Part shown: positions 16,861 through 25,768 of the stretch, piece by piece
How the letters are laid out: each line of letters opens with the position of its first letter
Numbering within the stretch: the stretch's first letter is position 1
Source: Solirubrobacteraceae bacterium
Lineage (GTDB): Bacteria; Actinomycetota; Thermoleophilia; Solirubrobacterales; Solirubrobacteraceae
Direction: 5' to 3'
NCBI GenBank assembly: GCA_017882445.1
Contig: JADGPK010000007.1
Span: 1 to 64,000 of the forward strand
Length of the DNA stretch: 64,000 nt
The notes under the pieces: generated by a model
Databases searched by the model: none
What the model was told of the DNA's origin: nothing
What the model saw: only the letters and a program-made list of their open reading frames with translations
Made by a program: the position numbers and the translations under genes

Positions 16861-17823
16861 GTGCCCGCCCGCCGCCCATCCATTTCGCCGCGCCGCTCTG
16901 CGGTCGTGATGGCGTGCGCGCTGATTGCGGGGCTGGCGGTGATCGCCGGATGCGGGCGGACCGGTCCGGGGACGGCGCTGTCGCTGGGCCCGCCGGCGGC
17001 GCTCCCCACCTCGCACGACTCGCATGTGGTGGTGCTGCTGATGGAGAACGCGGAGTACGGGGAAGTGATCGGCAGCTCCTCGGCTCCCTACGTCAACGCG
17101 CTCGCCCGCCGCTACGGCCTGGCGACGCAGAGCTTCGCGATCACCCACCCCTCGCTACCGAACTACCTGGCGCTGACGGGCGGATCGACCCATGGGATCA
17201 CCTCCGACTGCACCGGCTGCGTGGTCTCGGCGACGAACATCGTCGATGAGCTCGAAGGCGCGGGGATCTCCTGGCGCGCGTACCTCGAGGACGTGCCCCG
17301 GCCGTGTTTCGGGGGGGCACAGGCGGGCGGGTATGCGAAGAAGCACAACCCGTTCGCCTACTACACGGACATCGCGCGCTCCCCACGGCGCTGCGAGCGA
17401 CTCGTCGGCTTTCAACGGCTCGCCGGGGATCTGCGCGCAGGGCGTCTGCCGACCTACGTGTGGATCTCGCCGAACCTGTGCGATGACGGCCACGACTGCG
17501 GCGTGGCGGCGGGAGACAGGTTCCTCGCTCGCACGGTCCCGGCGCTGCTGCGCGAGCTCGGGCCGCACGGCTTCCTGGTGCTGAGCTGGGATGAGGGGAG
17601 CTCTGACGACGGCTGCTGCGGGCGCGCCGCCGGGGGCCGGGTGGCGACGATCGTGGCCGGCCCGGAGGTGCGTCGTGGGGCGCGCGAGGACACGCCGGTG
17701 GACCACTTCGGGGTGCTGGGGACGATCGAGCAAGCACTCGGACTGACGCCGCTGGGCGGCGCGGCTGATCCGCGGAGCGGTCGCCTGAGCGGGCTGTTCG
17801 CTCGAGCTCCGCGGCTGCGCTGA
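16861..17823 (+). CDS. Lipoprotein phosphoesterase (acid phosphatase/phospholipase C-like family)
   Basis: 320 aa. A signal peptide with lipobox (LAVIAGCG, Cys near residue 31) predicts an exported lipoprotein. The core matches the PF04185-type phosphoesterase fold: VVLLMENAEYGEVIG, the nucleophile region ITHPSLPNYLALTGG, ISPNLCDDGHDC, and the metal-binding LSWDEG and DHFGVL. Related enzymes release phosphate from extracellular esters. The GTG start is the first in frame after the shared promoter at 16840. Confidence 0.82.
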   Translation: MPARRPSISPRRSAVVMACALIAGLAVIAGCGRTGPGTALSLGPPAALPTSHDSHVVVLLMENAEYGEVIGSSSAPYVNALARRYGLATQSFAITHPSLPNYLALTGGSTHGITSDCTGCVVSATNIVDELEGAGISWRAYLEDVPRPCFGGAQAGGYAKKHNPFAYYTDIARSPRRCERLVGFQRLAGDLRAGRLPTYVWISPNLCDDGHDCGVAAGDRFLARTVPALLRELGPHGFLVLSWDEGSSDDGCCGRAAGGRVATIVAGPEVRRGAREDTPVDHFGVLGTIEQALGLTPLGGAADPRSGRLSGLFARAPRLR

Positions 17824-17890
17824 GATCGAGGCCGTGCTCGGGGCCGGCGCGGGCGACGCTCGGCGAGGGCTCGGCGTGTGAGCGCGCACC

Positions 17891-17896
17891 TACAAT
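17891..17896 (+). promoter_or_regulatory. -10 box TACAAT of ileS
   Basis: TACAAT lies 10 bases before GTG 17907. The upstream ATG at 17895 overlaps the box itself and is therefore not a usable start. Confidence 0.5.
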
Positions 17897-17906
17897 GGGC
17901 CGCCCC

Positions 17907-20900
17907 GTGAGCGACCGTCCAGCACACCCGTTGATGCCCCGCCACGAGGTCGACCCTCGCCAGGAGCTGCCGGCGCTCGAGCTGGAGGTCCTCGAGCGCT
18001 GGCGCGAGCGGGACGTGTTCGCGGAGTCGCTGCGGATGCGGGCGGGCGCGAAGCAGTGGGTGTTCTACGAGGGGCCGCCGACGGCAAACGGCCCGCCGGG
18101 ATCCCACCACGTGCTGTCGCGGGTGTTCAAGGACATCTACCCGCGCTTCCAGACGATGCGCGGCTTCCGCGTGGAGCGCAAGGGCGGCTGGGACTGCCAC
18201 GGCCTGCCGGTGGAGATCGCGGTGGAACAGAAGCTGGGGATCTCCTCGAAGGCGGAGATCGAGGAGAAGATCGGGATCGAGCGCTTCAACGCGGAGTGCC
18301 GCGCGTCGGTGTTCACGTTCCTGCAGGAGTGGGACCGACTGACAGAACGGATCGGGTTCTGGCTGGACCTGGAGAACGCCTACCGGACGCTCGATGAGAG
18401 CTACATCGAGTCGGTGTGGTGGGCGCTGGCGCAGATCGACGGGCGGGGGCTGCTGTATGAGGGCCACAAGGTCGTGCCGTACTGCCCGCGCTGTGAGACG
18501 ACGCTGTCCTCCCACGAGGTGGCGCTGGGCTATCGCGACGTGGTCGATCCGAGCGTCTTCTTGAAGCTGCCCGTGAGCGGCGGCGAGGATCGGCTGCTCG
18601 TATGGACGACCACCCCGTGGACGCTGCCCGGCAACGTGGCGGTGGCGGTCTCGCCCACGGCCAGGTACGCGAGAGTGCGGGTCGCGGATGAGATATTCGT
18701 GCTCGCCGACGCGCGCGTGCAGCCGGTGCTCGGTGAGCGCAGCGAGGTCCTCGAGCGGTTCACGGGCTCCGAGCTGGTCGAGCGCTACGGGCACTATCGC
18801 GGTCCTATCTTCAACCTGAACGACCGCAGGCCTGGCGGTCTGCCGATCCTGGCGGACGCCTTCGTGACGACGGAGGACGGCACGGGAATCGTGCATCTGG
18901 CGCCGGCGTTCGGTGAGGACGACTACCGCGTGGCGGCGGCCTCGTCGCAGGTGCCGTTCGACCCCACGCAGGCGCACACGCTGTACAACCCCGTCAGGCC
19001 CGACGGCACCTACGACGCTCGCGTGCTCGATCGTCACGGCGACTCCTACGAGGGTCGCTTCGTGAAGGACCCGGCGCTGACCGACGAGCTGATCGCGGAC
19101 CTGCGCGAGCGCGGGCTCCTGCTGGAGGTTCGCGACTACGAGCACTCATATCCGCACTGCTGGCGCTGCGGCACGCCGCTGCTGTACTACGCGAAACCTT
19201 CGTGGTACATCGCCACCTCGAAGCTGCGCGATGAGTTGCTGGCGGCCAACGAGACGGTGGGCTGGCACCCGCAGCACGTCAAGCACGGGCGTTTCGGGGA
19301 CTGGCTGCAGAACAACGTCGACTGGGCGCTCTCACGCGAGCGCTACTGGGGCACGCCGCTGCCTGTGTGGCGCTGCGCGCGCGGGCACGTCCACGTGATC
19401 GGCTCCTTCGCGGAGCTCGAGGAGCGCTCGGGGTCGGCGCTGGAGGACCACCACCGCCCGTATGTGGACGCGCTGGAGTTCCCCTGTCGGCACGACGAGG
19501 GCGAGGGGGCGTGCGGGCAGCCGATGAGACGCGTGCCGGAGGTGATCGACGTGTGGTTCGACTCGGGCGCGATGCCGTTTGCCCAGCACCACTTCCCGTT
19601 TGAGAACGAGGCGGTCTTCGAGGAGAGCTTCCCGGCGGACTTCATCTGCGAGGCGCAGGACCAGACGCGCGGCTGGTTCTACTCGCTGCTGGCGGTGGCC
19701 ACGCTGCTGTCGCAGCCGGCGCCGTACAGGAACGTGGTCTGCCTCGGCCTGATCCTCGACGAGGAGGGCCAGAAGATGTCCAAGTCCAAAGGCAACACGG
19801 TGGAGCCGTGGCAGGTGCTCGACACGTATGGCGCGGATGCGTTTCGCTGGTACTTCTTCACCTCCAAGCAGCCGTGGGACGGATACCGCTTCTCGGCGGA
19901 GACGATCGGCGAGGGGGTGCGCCTGTTCCTCAAGCAGCTGTGGTCGACGTACTACTTCTACGTCCTCTACGCCCACGCGTCGGCGGACGAGCTGACGGGG
20001 TCACCGGCGAAGGCGCCGGACGGCGCCGATCGCGACCTGGACCGCTGGGCGCTGTCGCGCACCGCGGGCACGGCCGAGCTGGTGGCCGAGCGCCTGGACG
20101 CCTACGACGCGACGTCGGCGGGAAGGGCGATCGCGGGCCTGGTGGACGAGCTGTCCAACTGGTACGTGCGCCGCTCACGCAGGCGCTTCTGGGACGGCGA
20201 GACGGCGGCGTTCGAGACGCTCCGCACGTGCCTGCTGACGGTGGCCAAGCTGCTCGCGCCCTTCTGCCCGTTCATCGCGGATGAGATCTATGAGAACCTC
20301 GACGGCACGCTGGCCAGCGTGCACCTGTGCGACTTCCCCAAGGGAGCGGATGTGGCGGCGCGCGATGAGGAGCTGGAGCGGGCGATGGCGCTGGCGCGCG
20401 AGACGGTCCGCCTCGGGCTGGGGGCGCGCGGGAAGGCCAAGATCAAGGTGCGCCAGCCGCTCGGCGAGGCGGTCGTGGTGGCGGACGGCCGCGAGCGCGA
20501 GGCGATCGAACGCCTGGCGGACGTGGTGCGCGAGGAGCTGAACGTCAGGACGGTCCGGTTCGTCGCGGCGGCTGATGAGCTGGGCAGCTACGAGGTCAAG
20601 GCCAACTACCGCACGCTGGGACCGCGGTTCGGCAAGGGCATGCCGCTCGCCGCGGAGGCGATCGCGGCGCTGGACCCCGCGCACGTGGCGCAGGTGCTGC
20701 GAGACGGTGGCCAGATCGGAATAGCGGTGGCGGGCAAGGAGCACACGCTGACGGCCGAGGAGCTGATCCTCACGATGCGCGCGCCCGAGGGCTACAGCGT
20801 CGAGCGCGAGGGCGCCCACGCGGTGGCGCTCGACCTGGCGATCGACGAGGCGCTGCTCGCGGAGGGCCGCTCACGCGAGATCGTGCACGCCGTGCAGAAC

Positions 20901-21149
20901 GCGCGCAAGGGCGCGGGCCTGCAGGTCGAGGACCGGATCGATCTGGCGCTGGGAGGCGACGAGGCGCTGCTCGCGGCGGCCGATGCGCACCGCGACTACC
21001 TGGTGGGCGAGACGCTCGCGCTGGCGCTCGAGCTCGGAGACGGAACGGGGACGAGCTCCGCCACGATGGACCACTCAGAGCAGGCCGAGATCGACGGCCT
21101 GCGTCTGAGCATCAGCCTGCGCGTCGCGCGGCCCACATCCTCAGGCTAG
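17907..21149 (+). CDS. ileS: Isoleucyl-tRNA synthetase with GXHH signature
   Basis: Charges tRNA-Ile. 1080 aa from the GTG at 17907. The catalytic domain has VFYEGPPTANG then PGSHHV: the usual HIGH motif reads G65-S66-H67-H68, a swap of the first and third positions. KMSKSKGN is intact. The editing domain lies at about residues 200-400 (LVWTTTPWTLPGN, DDYRVA) and the anticodon-binding domain is C-terminal. The sequence type is the eukaryote-like IleRS2 group. The last 9 bases overlap the convergent trxA gene. Confidence 0.96.
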   Translation: MSDRPAHPLMPRHEVDPRQELPALELEVLERWRERDVFAESLRMRAGAKQWVFYEGPPTANGPPGSHHVLSRVFKDIYPRFQTMRGFRVERKGGWDCHGLPVEIAVEQKLGISSKAEIEEKIGIERFNAECRASVFTFLQEWDRLTERIGFWLDLENAYRTLDESYIESVWWALAQIDGRGLLYEGHKVVPYCPRCETTLSSHEVALGYRDVVDPSVFLKLPVSGGEDRLLVWTTTPWTLPGNVAVAVSPTARYARVRVADEIFVLADARVQPVLGERSEVLERFTGSELVERYGHYRGPIFNLNDRRPGGLPILADAFVTTEDGTGIVHLAPAFGEDDYRVAAASSQVPFDPTQAHTLYNPVRPDGTYDARVLDRHGDSYEGRFVKDPALTDELIADLRERGLLLEVRDYEHSYPHCWRCGTPLLYYAKPSWYIATSKLRDELLAANETVGWHPQHVKHGRFGDWLQNNVDWALSRERYWGTPLPVWRCARGHVHVIGSFAELEERSGSALEDHHRPYVDALEFPCRHDEGEGACGQPMRRVPEVIDVWFDSGAMPFAQHHFPFENEAVFEESFPADFICEAQDQTRGWFYSLLAVATLLSQPAPYRNVVCLGLILDEEGQKMSKSKGNTVEPWQVLDTYGADAFRWYFFTSKQPWDGYRFSAETIGEGVRLFLKQLWSTYYFYVLYAHASADELTGSPAKAPDGADRDLDRWALSRTAGTAELVAERLDAYDATSAGRAIAGLVDELSNWYVRRSRRRFWDGETAAFETLRTCLLTVAKLLAPFCPFIADEIYENLDGTLASVHLCDFPKGADVAARDEELERAMALARETVRLGLGARGKAKIKVRQPLGEAVVVADGREREAIERLADVVREELNVRTVRFVAAADELGSYEVKANYRTLGPRFGKGMPLAAEAIAALDPAHVAQVLRDGGQIGIAVAGKEHTLTAEELILTMRAPEGYSVEREGAHAVALDLAIDEALLAEGRSREIVHAVQNARKGAGLQVEDRIDLALGGDEALLAAADAHRDYLVGETLALALELGDGTGTSSATMDHSEQAEIDGLRLSISLRVARPTSSG

Positions 21150-21467
21150 GACCGGCTCCAGCTCCTGCTCGAGCTTCTTCTTGGGGTAGGCGCCCACGAC
21201 GGTCTTGACCGGCTGTCCTGCCTTGAAGAGGATCAACGTCGGGATCGAGAGCACCTGGAAGCGGGCGGCGGTCTGCGGGTTCTCGTCGATGTCGAGCTTG
21301 ACGATGCGCAGGTCGGGACGCTCGGCTGCGATCTCCTCGAGGACGGGTGCCACGACGCGGCAGGGACCGCACCACGGAGCCCAGAAATCGACGAGCACGG
21401 GACCCTCGGCCTCGAGGACCTCGGCGTCGAAGTTGTTGTCGGTGATCTGGGTGAGGGTGCCTGGCAT
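21141..21467 (-). CDS. trxA: Thioredoxin
   Basis: 108 aa thioredoxin that reduces protein disulfides, with the redox site WCGPC (Cys33, Cys36) after VLVDFWAPW, and the conserved cis-Pro in SIPTLILFKAG. The ATG at 21467 is chosen over one at 21506 because AAGGAG lies 9 bases upstream of it. A -10 box TATAGT at 21503-21498 gives a short leader. No thioredoxin reductase is adjacent. It overlaps the 3' end of ileS. Confidence 0.96.
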   Translation of the reverse strand: MPGTLTQITDNNFDAEVLEAEGPVLVDFWAPWCGPCRVVAPVLEEIAAERPDLRIVKLDIDENPQTAARFQVLSIPTLILFKAGQPVKTVVGAYPKKKLEQELEPVLA

Positions 21468-21497
21468 TGGGGGGGTCTCCTTGGTCGCTTGCCACTC

Positions 21498-21503
21498 ACT
21501 ATA
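21498..21503 (-). promoter_or_regulatory. -10 box TATAGT of trxA
   Basis: On the minus strand TTTTGTATAGT precedes the trxA leader, which is about 25 bases long and carries AAGGAG. Confidence 0.5.
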
Positions 21504-21543
21504 CAAAATGAAGGAAGGGTCTCCCGGGGTGGTGTAATCAGTT

Positions 21544-21563
21544 TGGCTGGGCAGCCAGTTTTT
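21544..21563 (+). terminator. Small hairpin followed by TTTTT
   Basis: TGGCT (21544-21548), loop GGGC, AGCCA (21553-21557), one G, then five T at 21559-21563. It has the form of an intrinsic terminator on the plus strand, where it could stop read-through from ileS beyond trxA. The stem is short. Confidence 0.4.
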
Positions 21564-21760
21564 CAGTATTGTTCACCCCGTTCCATCCTTGGCCCTCTAG
21601 ACGGGGAGCCCGCTTGTCCCACTTGTCCCGCGGGCTCCCCGTCTGTCTGATCGGCCAGCCTTACGATCTCCTCGGCCGTCCAGATGTGATCCGCGATACC
21701 TGCGGCCATCGCCGGCGCATCGCGGCGGTGCGCCTGGTCGCAGGGCCGTCGGACCCTCAG
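21563..21760 (-). pseudogene. IS-transposase C-terminal remnant
   Basis: The minus strand encodes APAMAAGIADHIWTAEEIV followed by RLADQT. This resembles the C-terminal end of IS1-type transposases (TPAMxAGxxDHxWTxEELL). Nothing upstream in this frame looks like a catalytic DDE domain, so only a tail remains. The downstream part of the frame runs into a perfect hairpin. This is evidence of an old insertion between trxA and the 88-aa gene. Confidence 0.45.
21600..21643. terminator. Perfect 14-bp hairpin with repeated loop
   Basis: Left arm GACGGGGAGCCCGC (21600-21613), right arm GCGGGCTCCCCGTC (21630-21643). The 16-base loop contains TTGTCCC twice. No T-run follows on either strand. It may be a T-less terminator for the minus-strand 88-aa gene, or an inverted repeat left by the insertion sequence. 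Confidence 0.6.
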
Positions 21761-22023
21761 CCGCCCATGCCTTCCACGATTTTCTTCGCTGTCTCGAGCA
21801 TTCCCAGGGCGACCCACGGATACTCCCCGGACCGGACGCGGAGTTCGACGTCGTCGTCTGCCTTGCGAACCTCCACGACCGTTATGACGCGCCCGATCTC
21901 GAAGCTGTCGCCGAACTCGGCTTCGATGGCATCCATCTGCGCAGCCACTTCCTGCATGAGCAGAGCCCTGGGCCCGGGCGAGCCGTCCTCGTGCGCTGCA
22001 CTCTCGTCTGCTTCGCCTGCCAT
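21757..22023 (-). CDS. Small acidic protein of unknown function
   Basis: 88 aa: an acidic N-terminus, then an alternating strand/helix section (FEIGRVITVVEVRKADDDVELRVRSG) and a helical end (LGMLETAKKIVEGMGG). No family recognised. Codon use is like neighbouring genes, so it is probably real. The ATG has a G-rich stretch (GGGGG) about 8 bases upstream. It is followed downstream by the IS remnant and the 14-bp hairpin. Confidence 0.55.
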   Translation of the reverse strand: MAGEADESAAHEDGSPGPRALLMQEVAAQMDAIEAEFGDSFEIGRVITVVEVRKADDDVELRVRSGEYPWVALGMLETAKKIVEGMGG

Positions 22024-22190
22024 GACGTACCCCCGATCGAACAGCTTGAAGAACCCCGCGGGAGATCATGTCATCCCATCGTCGGATCGCGAGGCCGAAG
22101 AGGCAGCAGCGACGGGTCCCGACCCGAATCGCTGGGCAGCCCGCTCCCGGACGCCGGGCGGAGCGCCGTGACCAAAGGCTGTTCGGCCTG

Positions 22191-22910
22191 CTACCTGAAG
22201 CGCAGGCGCGGCACCAGCCACATCGCCTCGACGGCGATGCGCCAGGACATCTTGCTCTCTCCGAGCTGACGGTCGCGGAAGACGATCGGCACCTCGACCA
22301 CGCGAAAGCCCGCCTGGACAGCGCGATAGGTGAGCTCGACCTGGAAGGCGTAGCCGCGCGAGCGCACGCTGTCGAAGTGGATCGCCTCGAGCACCTCGCG
22401 GCGGAAGCACTTGAAGCCGCCCGTGAGGTCGCGCACGCGCAGTCCGAGCACGAGCCGTGCATACGTGGAACCGCCCTCGCTGATGAATCGTCTGAGCATG
22501 CCCCAGTCGCTGACGCCGCCGCCCGGCACGTAGCGGGAGCCGAGCGCGAGATCGGCGCCGTCGTGGACGGCCTGGAGAAGCCGAGCCAGATCGGCGGGGT
22601 CGTGTGAGAAGTCGGAGTCCATCTCAATCACATACCCCGCGCCCCGCTCGAGCGCGTGATGAAAGCCAGCCAGGTATGCGGGCCCGATGCCGTTCTTCTC
22701 GGTGCGATGAAGCACTTCCACCCACTCGTGCTCAGCGGCGAGCTGATCGGCCAGCCTGCCCGTGCCGTCGGGTGAGCCGTCGTCCACGACCAGCACGCGA
22801 AACCCGTCGGCGGCCGCGCCTGCGAGCACCTCGCCCGCGGCCGAGACGATCGCGTTCAGGTTCTCGGCCTCGTTGTACGTGGGCAGTATCAGCCAGGGCT
22901 CACCGGACAT
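22191..22910 (-). CDS. Polyprenol-phosphate mannosyltransferase (Dpm1/Ppm1-like GT2)
   Basis: 239 aa GT2 enzyme. The N-terminus is LILPTYNEAENLNAIV, then VLVVDDGSPDGTGRLAD, EKNGIGPAYLAGFHHAL, the metal-binding EMDSDFSHDP, SRYVPGGGVSDWG and LTGGFKCFRREVL. These are the motifs of dolichol/polyprenol-phosphate mannose synthases. The mannolipid is a donor for lipoglycan or protein O-mannosylation outside the membrane. It lacks the transmembrane Lnt-like domain found in mycobacterial Ppm1. TAGGGT lies 10 bases upstream of the ATG. Confidence 0.9.
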   Translation of the reverse strand: MSGEPWLILPTYNEAENLNAIVSAAGEVLAGAAADGFRVLVVDDGSPDGTGRLADQLAAEHEWVEVLHRTEKNGIGPAYLAGFHHALERGAGYVIEMDSDFSHDPADLARLLQAVHDGADLALGSRYVPGGGVSDWGMLRRFISEGGSTYARLVLGLRVRDLTGGFKCFRREVLEAIHFDSVRSRGYAFQVELTYRAVQAGFRVVEVPIVFRDRQLGESKMSWRIAVEAMWLVPRLRFR

Positions 22911-22979
22911 GGATCGGCGTACCCTAGAGCGTGCCGGAGATTCCCGCAGCCCTCACCCGGCGCCGCGTGACGCCTGGCC

Positions 22980-22985
22980 TACCCT
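22980..22985 (+). promoter_or_regulatory. -10 box TACCCT, leaderless type
   Basis: TACCCT is followed by 7 bases and then GTG at 22993. The ATG at 22987 lies too close to the box to be in the transcript, so the GTG is the likely polX start. Confidence 0.55.
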
Positions 22986-22992
22986 GATGCCC

Positions 22993-24750
22993 GTGGCCGA
23001 GCCCGAGCTGTCGAACACCGCCATCGCCGAAGCGTTCGAGGAGCTGGGCGACCTGTACGAGCTCGACGGCGCCATCGTCCACCGCGTGCTCGCCTACCGC
23101 GCCGCCGCCAAGGCCGTGCGTGAGGCCTCAGTGTCGGTCGCCGCGCTCGCCCGCGAGGGGCGCGCCGTGGAGCTTGCAGGCATCGGCAGGACCCTGCAGG
23201 AGAAGATCCTCACGCTGCTCGACACCGGCACGATCCCCTCGGCGGAGAGGCTGCGCGCGAAGTTCCCCGCGGGCCTGATCGCGATCACCCACCTTCCCGG
23301 CCTGGGACCCAAGCGTGCGCGACTGCTGCACTCCGAGTTGGGGATCGACTCGCCGCACGCCCTGCGCGAGGCCGTGCTCGGCGAGCGCCTGCGCACGGTG
23401 CGGGGTCTCGGCCCGAAGCTCGAAGCGAGCGTCCTCGAGGCGCTCGACGCGATGGAGAGCCGTCCGGCGGGCCGTGCGGCGCCCCGCATCCTGCTCGCAC
23501 GGGCGATCGAAATCGGAGAGGCGCTCGTCGCGGGGCTCGAGCGCCTGGGCGGGACGGGCACGCACGTGCAGCTCGCGGGCTCGATCCGCAGGCAGGCCGA
23601 CACCGTCAAGGACATCGACCTCATCGCCATCACCAGCCGCCCCACCACGCTCGCCAAGAGCCTGGCCAAGCTCGAGGAGATCGAGCGGGTGACCTCGGCC
23701 GGCAAGGCGGGAGCGAAGGGGCGCACTCACTCCGGCATCGGGGTCGACCTGAGGATCGCGGCCCCCGAGCAGCTCGGCAACCTGCTCCAGCACTTCACGG
23801 GCTCGGGCGCGCACAACGCGGCGCTGCGCGAAGCGGCGGTGAGACGTGGCCTGCATGTCTCGGAGTACGGGATCCTCGACGACGCCACCGGGATCAGCCA
23901 CACGTGTAGGACCGAGCAGGAGGTCTACCGCCACCTCGGGCTCGACTACATCGAGCCGGAGCTGCGGGAGAACCGCGGCGAGCTGGAGGCCGCCGGCAGC
24001 GGAGCGCTGCCGCGCCTGATCTGCTCAGAGGACATCCGCGGGGACCTGCACAGCCACACGGTGGCCTCCGACGGGCACAACACGATCGACGAGATGGCGC
24101 TCGCGGCGCGCGAGCGCGGCTATGACTACCTGGCGATCACCGACCACTCGGCGACCCACGGATTCGGCGACGCGGTCTCACCCGAGCAGCTGCGCCGCCA
24201 GATCGGGATGGTGCGGGAGTCCAGCGAGCGCATCGACGGATTCGAGCTGCTGGCCGGCAGCGAGGTCAACATCCTCCCGGACGGCTCGCTCGACTACGAG
24301 GACGAGCTGCTCGAGCAGCTCGACTGGGTCATCGCGAGCGTCCACACCTCCTTCGGGATGAGCGAACAGGCGATGACAGAGCGGATGATCACGGCTATCG
24401 AGCACCCGCTCGTCGACGCGATCGGCCATCCGACGGGCAGACTGATCGAACGCCGCGCCCCCTACCAGATCGACCTCGACGCGGTCTTCGCGGCGGCGGC
24501 GCGGACGGGGACGATGCTCGAGATCAACGCCAACCCTGATCGGCGCGACCTCTCAGACGTGAATGCGCGCGCGGCAGCGCGCGCGGGCGTGCTGATCGTG
24601 ATCGACTCCGACGCCCACCGCACGAGCACCCTTCAGAACATGCGTTGGGGCGTGGCCACGGCGCGCCGCGCCTGGTTGACCAAGGAGCAGGTCGCCAACA
24701 CGCGCTCCTGGCGCCAGCTGCGCGAGCTACGCCAGCAGGCGCGGAAGTAG
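22993..24750 (+). CDS. polX: Family X DNA polymerase with PHP exonuclease domain
   Basis: 585 aa bacterial PolX for base-excision and gap-filling repair. In order: an N-terminal 8-kDa domain with helix-hairpin-helix segments (ELAGIGRTLQEKI, THLPGLGPKRAR, LRTVRGLGPKLEAS), a nucleotidyltransferase domain with GSIRR and the catalytic KDIDLIAI pair, and a C-terminal PHP domain with metal ligands in GDLHSHTVASDG, LAITDHSATHG and VHTSFG. The start is set by the leaderless promoter. The 3' end overlaps the convergent glycosyltransferase gene by 24 bases. Confidence 0.94.
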   Translation: MAEPELSNTAIAEAFEELGDLYELDGAIVHRVLAYRAAAKAVREASVSVAALAREGRAVELAGIGRTLQEKILTLLDTGTIPSAERLRAKFPAGLIAITHLPGLGPKRARLLHSELGIDSPHALREAVLGERLRTVRGLGPKLEASVLEALDAMESRPAGRAAPRILLARAIEIGEALVAGLERLGGTGTHVQLAGSIRRQADTVKDIDLIAITSRPTTLAKSLAKLEEIERVTSAGKAGAKGRTHSGIGVDLRIAAPEQLGNLLQHFTGSGAHNAALREAAVRRGLHVSEYGILDDATGISHTCRTEQEVYRHLGLDYIEPELRENRGELEAAGSGALPRLICSEDIRGDLHSHTVASDGHNTIDEMALAARERGYDYLAITDHSATHGFGDAVSPEQLRRQIGMVRESSERIDGFELLAGSEVNILPDGSLDYEDELLEQLDWVIASVHTSFGMSEQAMTERMITAIEHPLVDAIGHPTGRLIERRAPYQIDLDAVFAAAARTGTMLEINANPDRRDLSDVNARAAARAGVLIVIDSDAHRTSTLQNMRWGVATARRAWLTKEQVANTRSWRQLRELRQQARK

Positions 24751-25767
24751 CTCCCGCGCCACGAGCCTGTCGAGCGCCTCACCGGTGAAGGGCGCGAGCG
24801 CGTCGCGGGCGCGCGTCGCATAGCCGTCCAGGGGGTCGTCCAACGCCAAGCGAAGCGCTCCCGCGAGGTCATCGTCGATCAGACGCGGGTCGAGCTCGAG
24901 CGCGATCGGCAGGGCGACGTAGGGTCCGGGCGCCGGAGTGCTGACCAGCAGGCAGCCGTCGGCGAGCGCCTCCAGCTGGGCGATCCCGTAGTCCTCGCGG
25001 CGTGGCGCGCACACGAACACGCGTGCCCGGCGCACGAGCGCCCGGTACTCCTCGCGGGCAAGCGCGCCGATGACGCGTACCCCCTCCTCCCCGTCCACCT
25101 CGACACCCGCGCGCAGCAGCTCCTGCGCGGAGGCGCCCGCCACGACGAGCTCCTCGGAGGGACCGGAGCGGCGCTCGGCGCGCACCCGCCGCCAGGCGGC
25201 GAGCACCCGGTCCAGGCCCTTCTTCGCGGGGTTCGCCGCGTAGGTGATTGCCGCGATGTCGCGGACGGGCTCGAGCGGACCGGAGCGCTCCACCGAGACG
25301 GGCAGCACGAGCGCACGTCCGCCGCTGCCGGCGGGCGCCGGCGCCTCGCGCAGCCCACCCTCACTCCACGGCAGCAGCAGCGGCGCCTGGCCCAGCCGCC
25401 GGCGCTCGAGCGGACGCTGCCACAGCCCATGGCGACCGGGCCGGTTGCCGGCCGAGGGGGCGTCGAAGCGGATCGCCCCCGGGCGGGGCCACAGGAGCGC
25501 AGCGGTGGTTGAGGAGTACACGATCGCCCGTGGCGGGAAGCGCTCCAGCTCCGCGAGCATCGCTCGCGCCGCGGTCCTGGCCGCGCGCGCCCAGCCGAGG
25601 TCGGTGAGCATCAGCGTGGGGAGCTGCGCGGGCGCCTGGGCGCGGGCTATCGCCACGCTCGCGCCCCCGCGCTGAAGCGAATCCTGAAGCTGCTCGTCGG
25701 CGCTGCGAAGCCCTGCTGTGGAGCCGAGCGAGACGATCAGCACGTCGACCGGACCGGCCGCGCCCAT
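24727..25767 (-). CDS. Glycosyltransferase, GT4/GT-B type
   Basis: 346 aa. The C-terminal half has the GT-B donor domain: AAITYAANPAKKGLDRVLAAW, VRVIGALAREEYRALVRRARVFVCAPRREDYG, then LEALADGCLLVSTPAPGPYVAL, with the acidic residues of an EX7E-type site in EDYGIAQLE. The N-terminal acceptor domain is divergent. It is the last of three minus-strand genes starting with otsB, two bases after the membrane-protein gene. The acceptor is unknown; the context suggests trehalose or envelope glycan metabolism. Confidence 0.8.
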   Translation of the reverse strand: MGAAGPVDVLIVSLGSTAGLRSADEQLQDSLQRGGASVAIARAQAPAQLPTLMLTDLGWARAARTAARAMLAELERFPPRAIVYSSTTAALLWPRPGAIRFDAPSAGNRPGRHGLWQRPLERRRLGQAPLLLPWSEGGLREAPAPAGSGGRALVLPVSVERSGPLEPVRDIAAITYAANPAKKGLDRVLAAWRRVRAERRSGPSEELVVAGASAQELLRAGVEVDGEEGVRVIGALAREEYRALVRRARVFVCAPRREDYGIAQLEALADGCLLVSTPAPGPYVALPIALELDPRLIDDDLAGALRLALDDPLDGYATRARDALAPFTGEALDRLVARELLPRLLA

Positions 25768-25768
25768 C

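Noticed and set aside
21525-21580. A riboswitch or tRNA-like fold between trxA and the IS remnant (CGGGGTG...CACCCCG around the small hairpin)
   Set aside because: Only two nested stems form, T-arm and acceptor features are incomplete, and there is no downstream gene on that strand.
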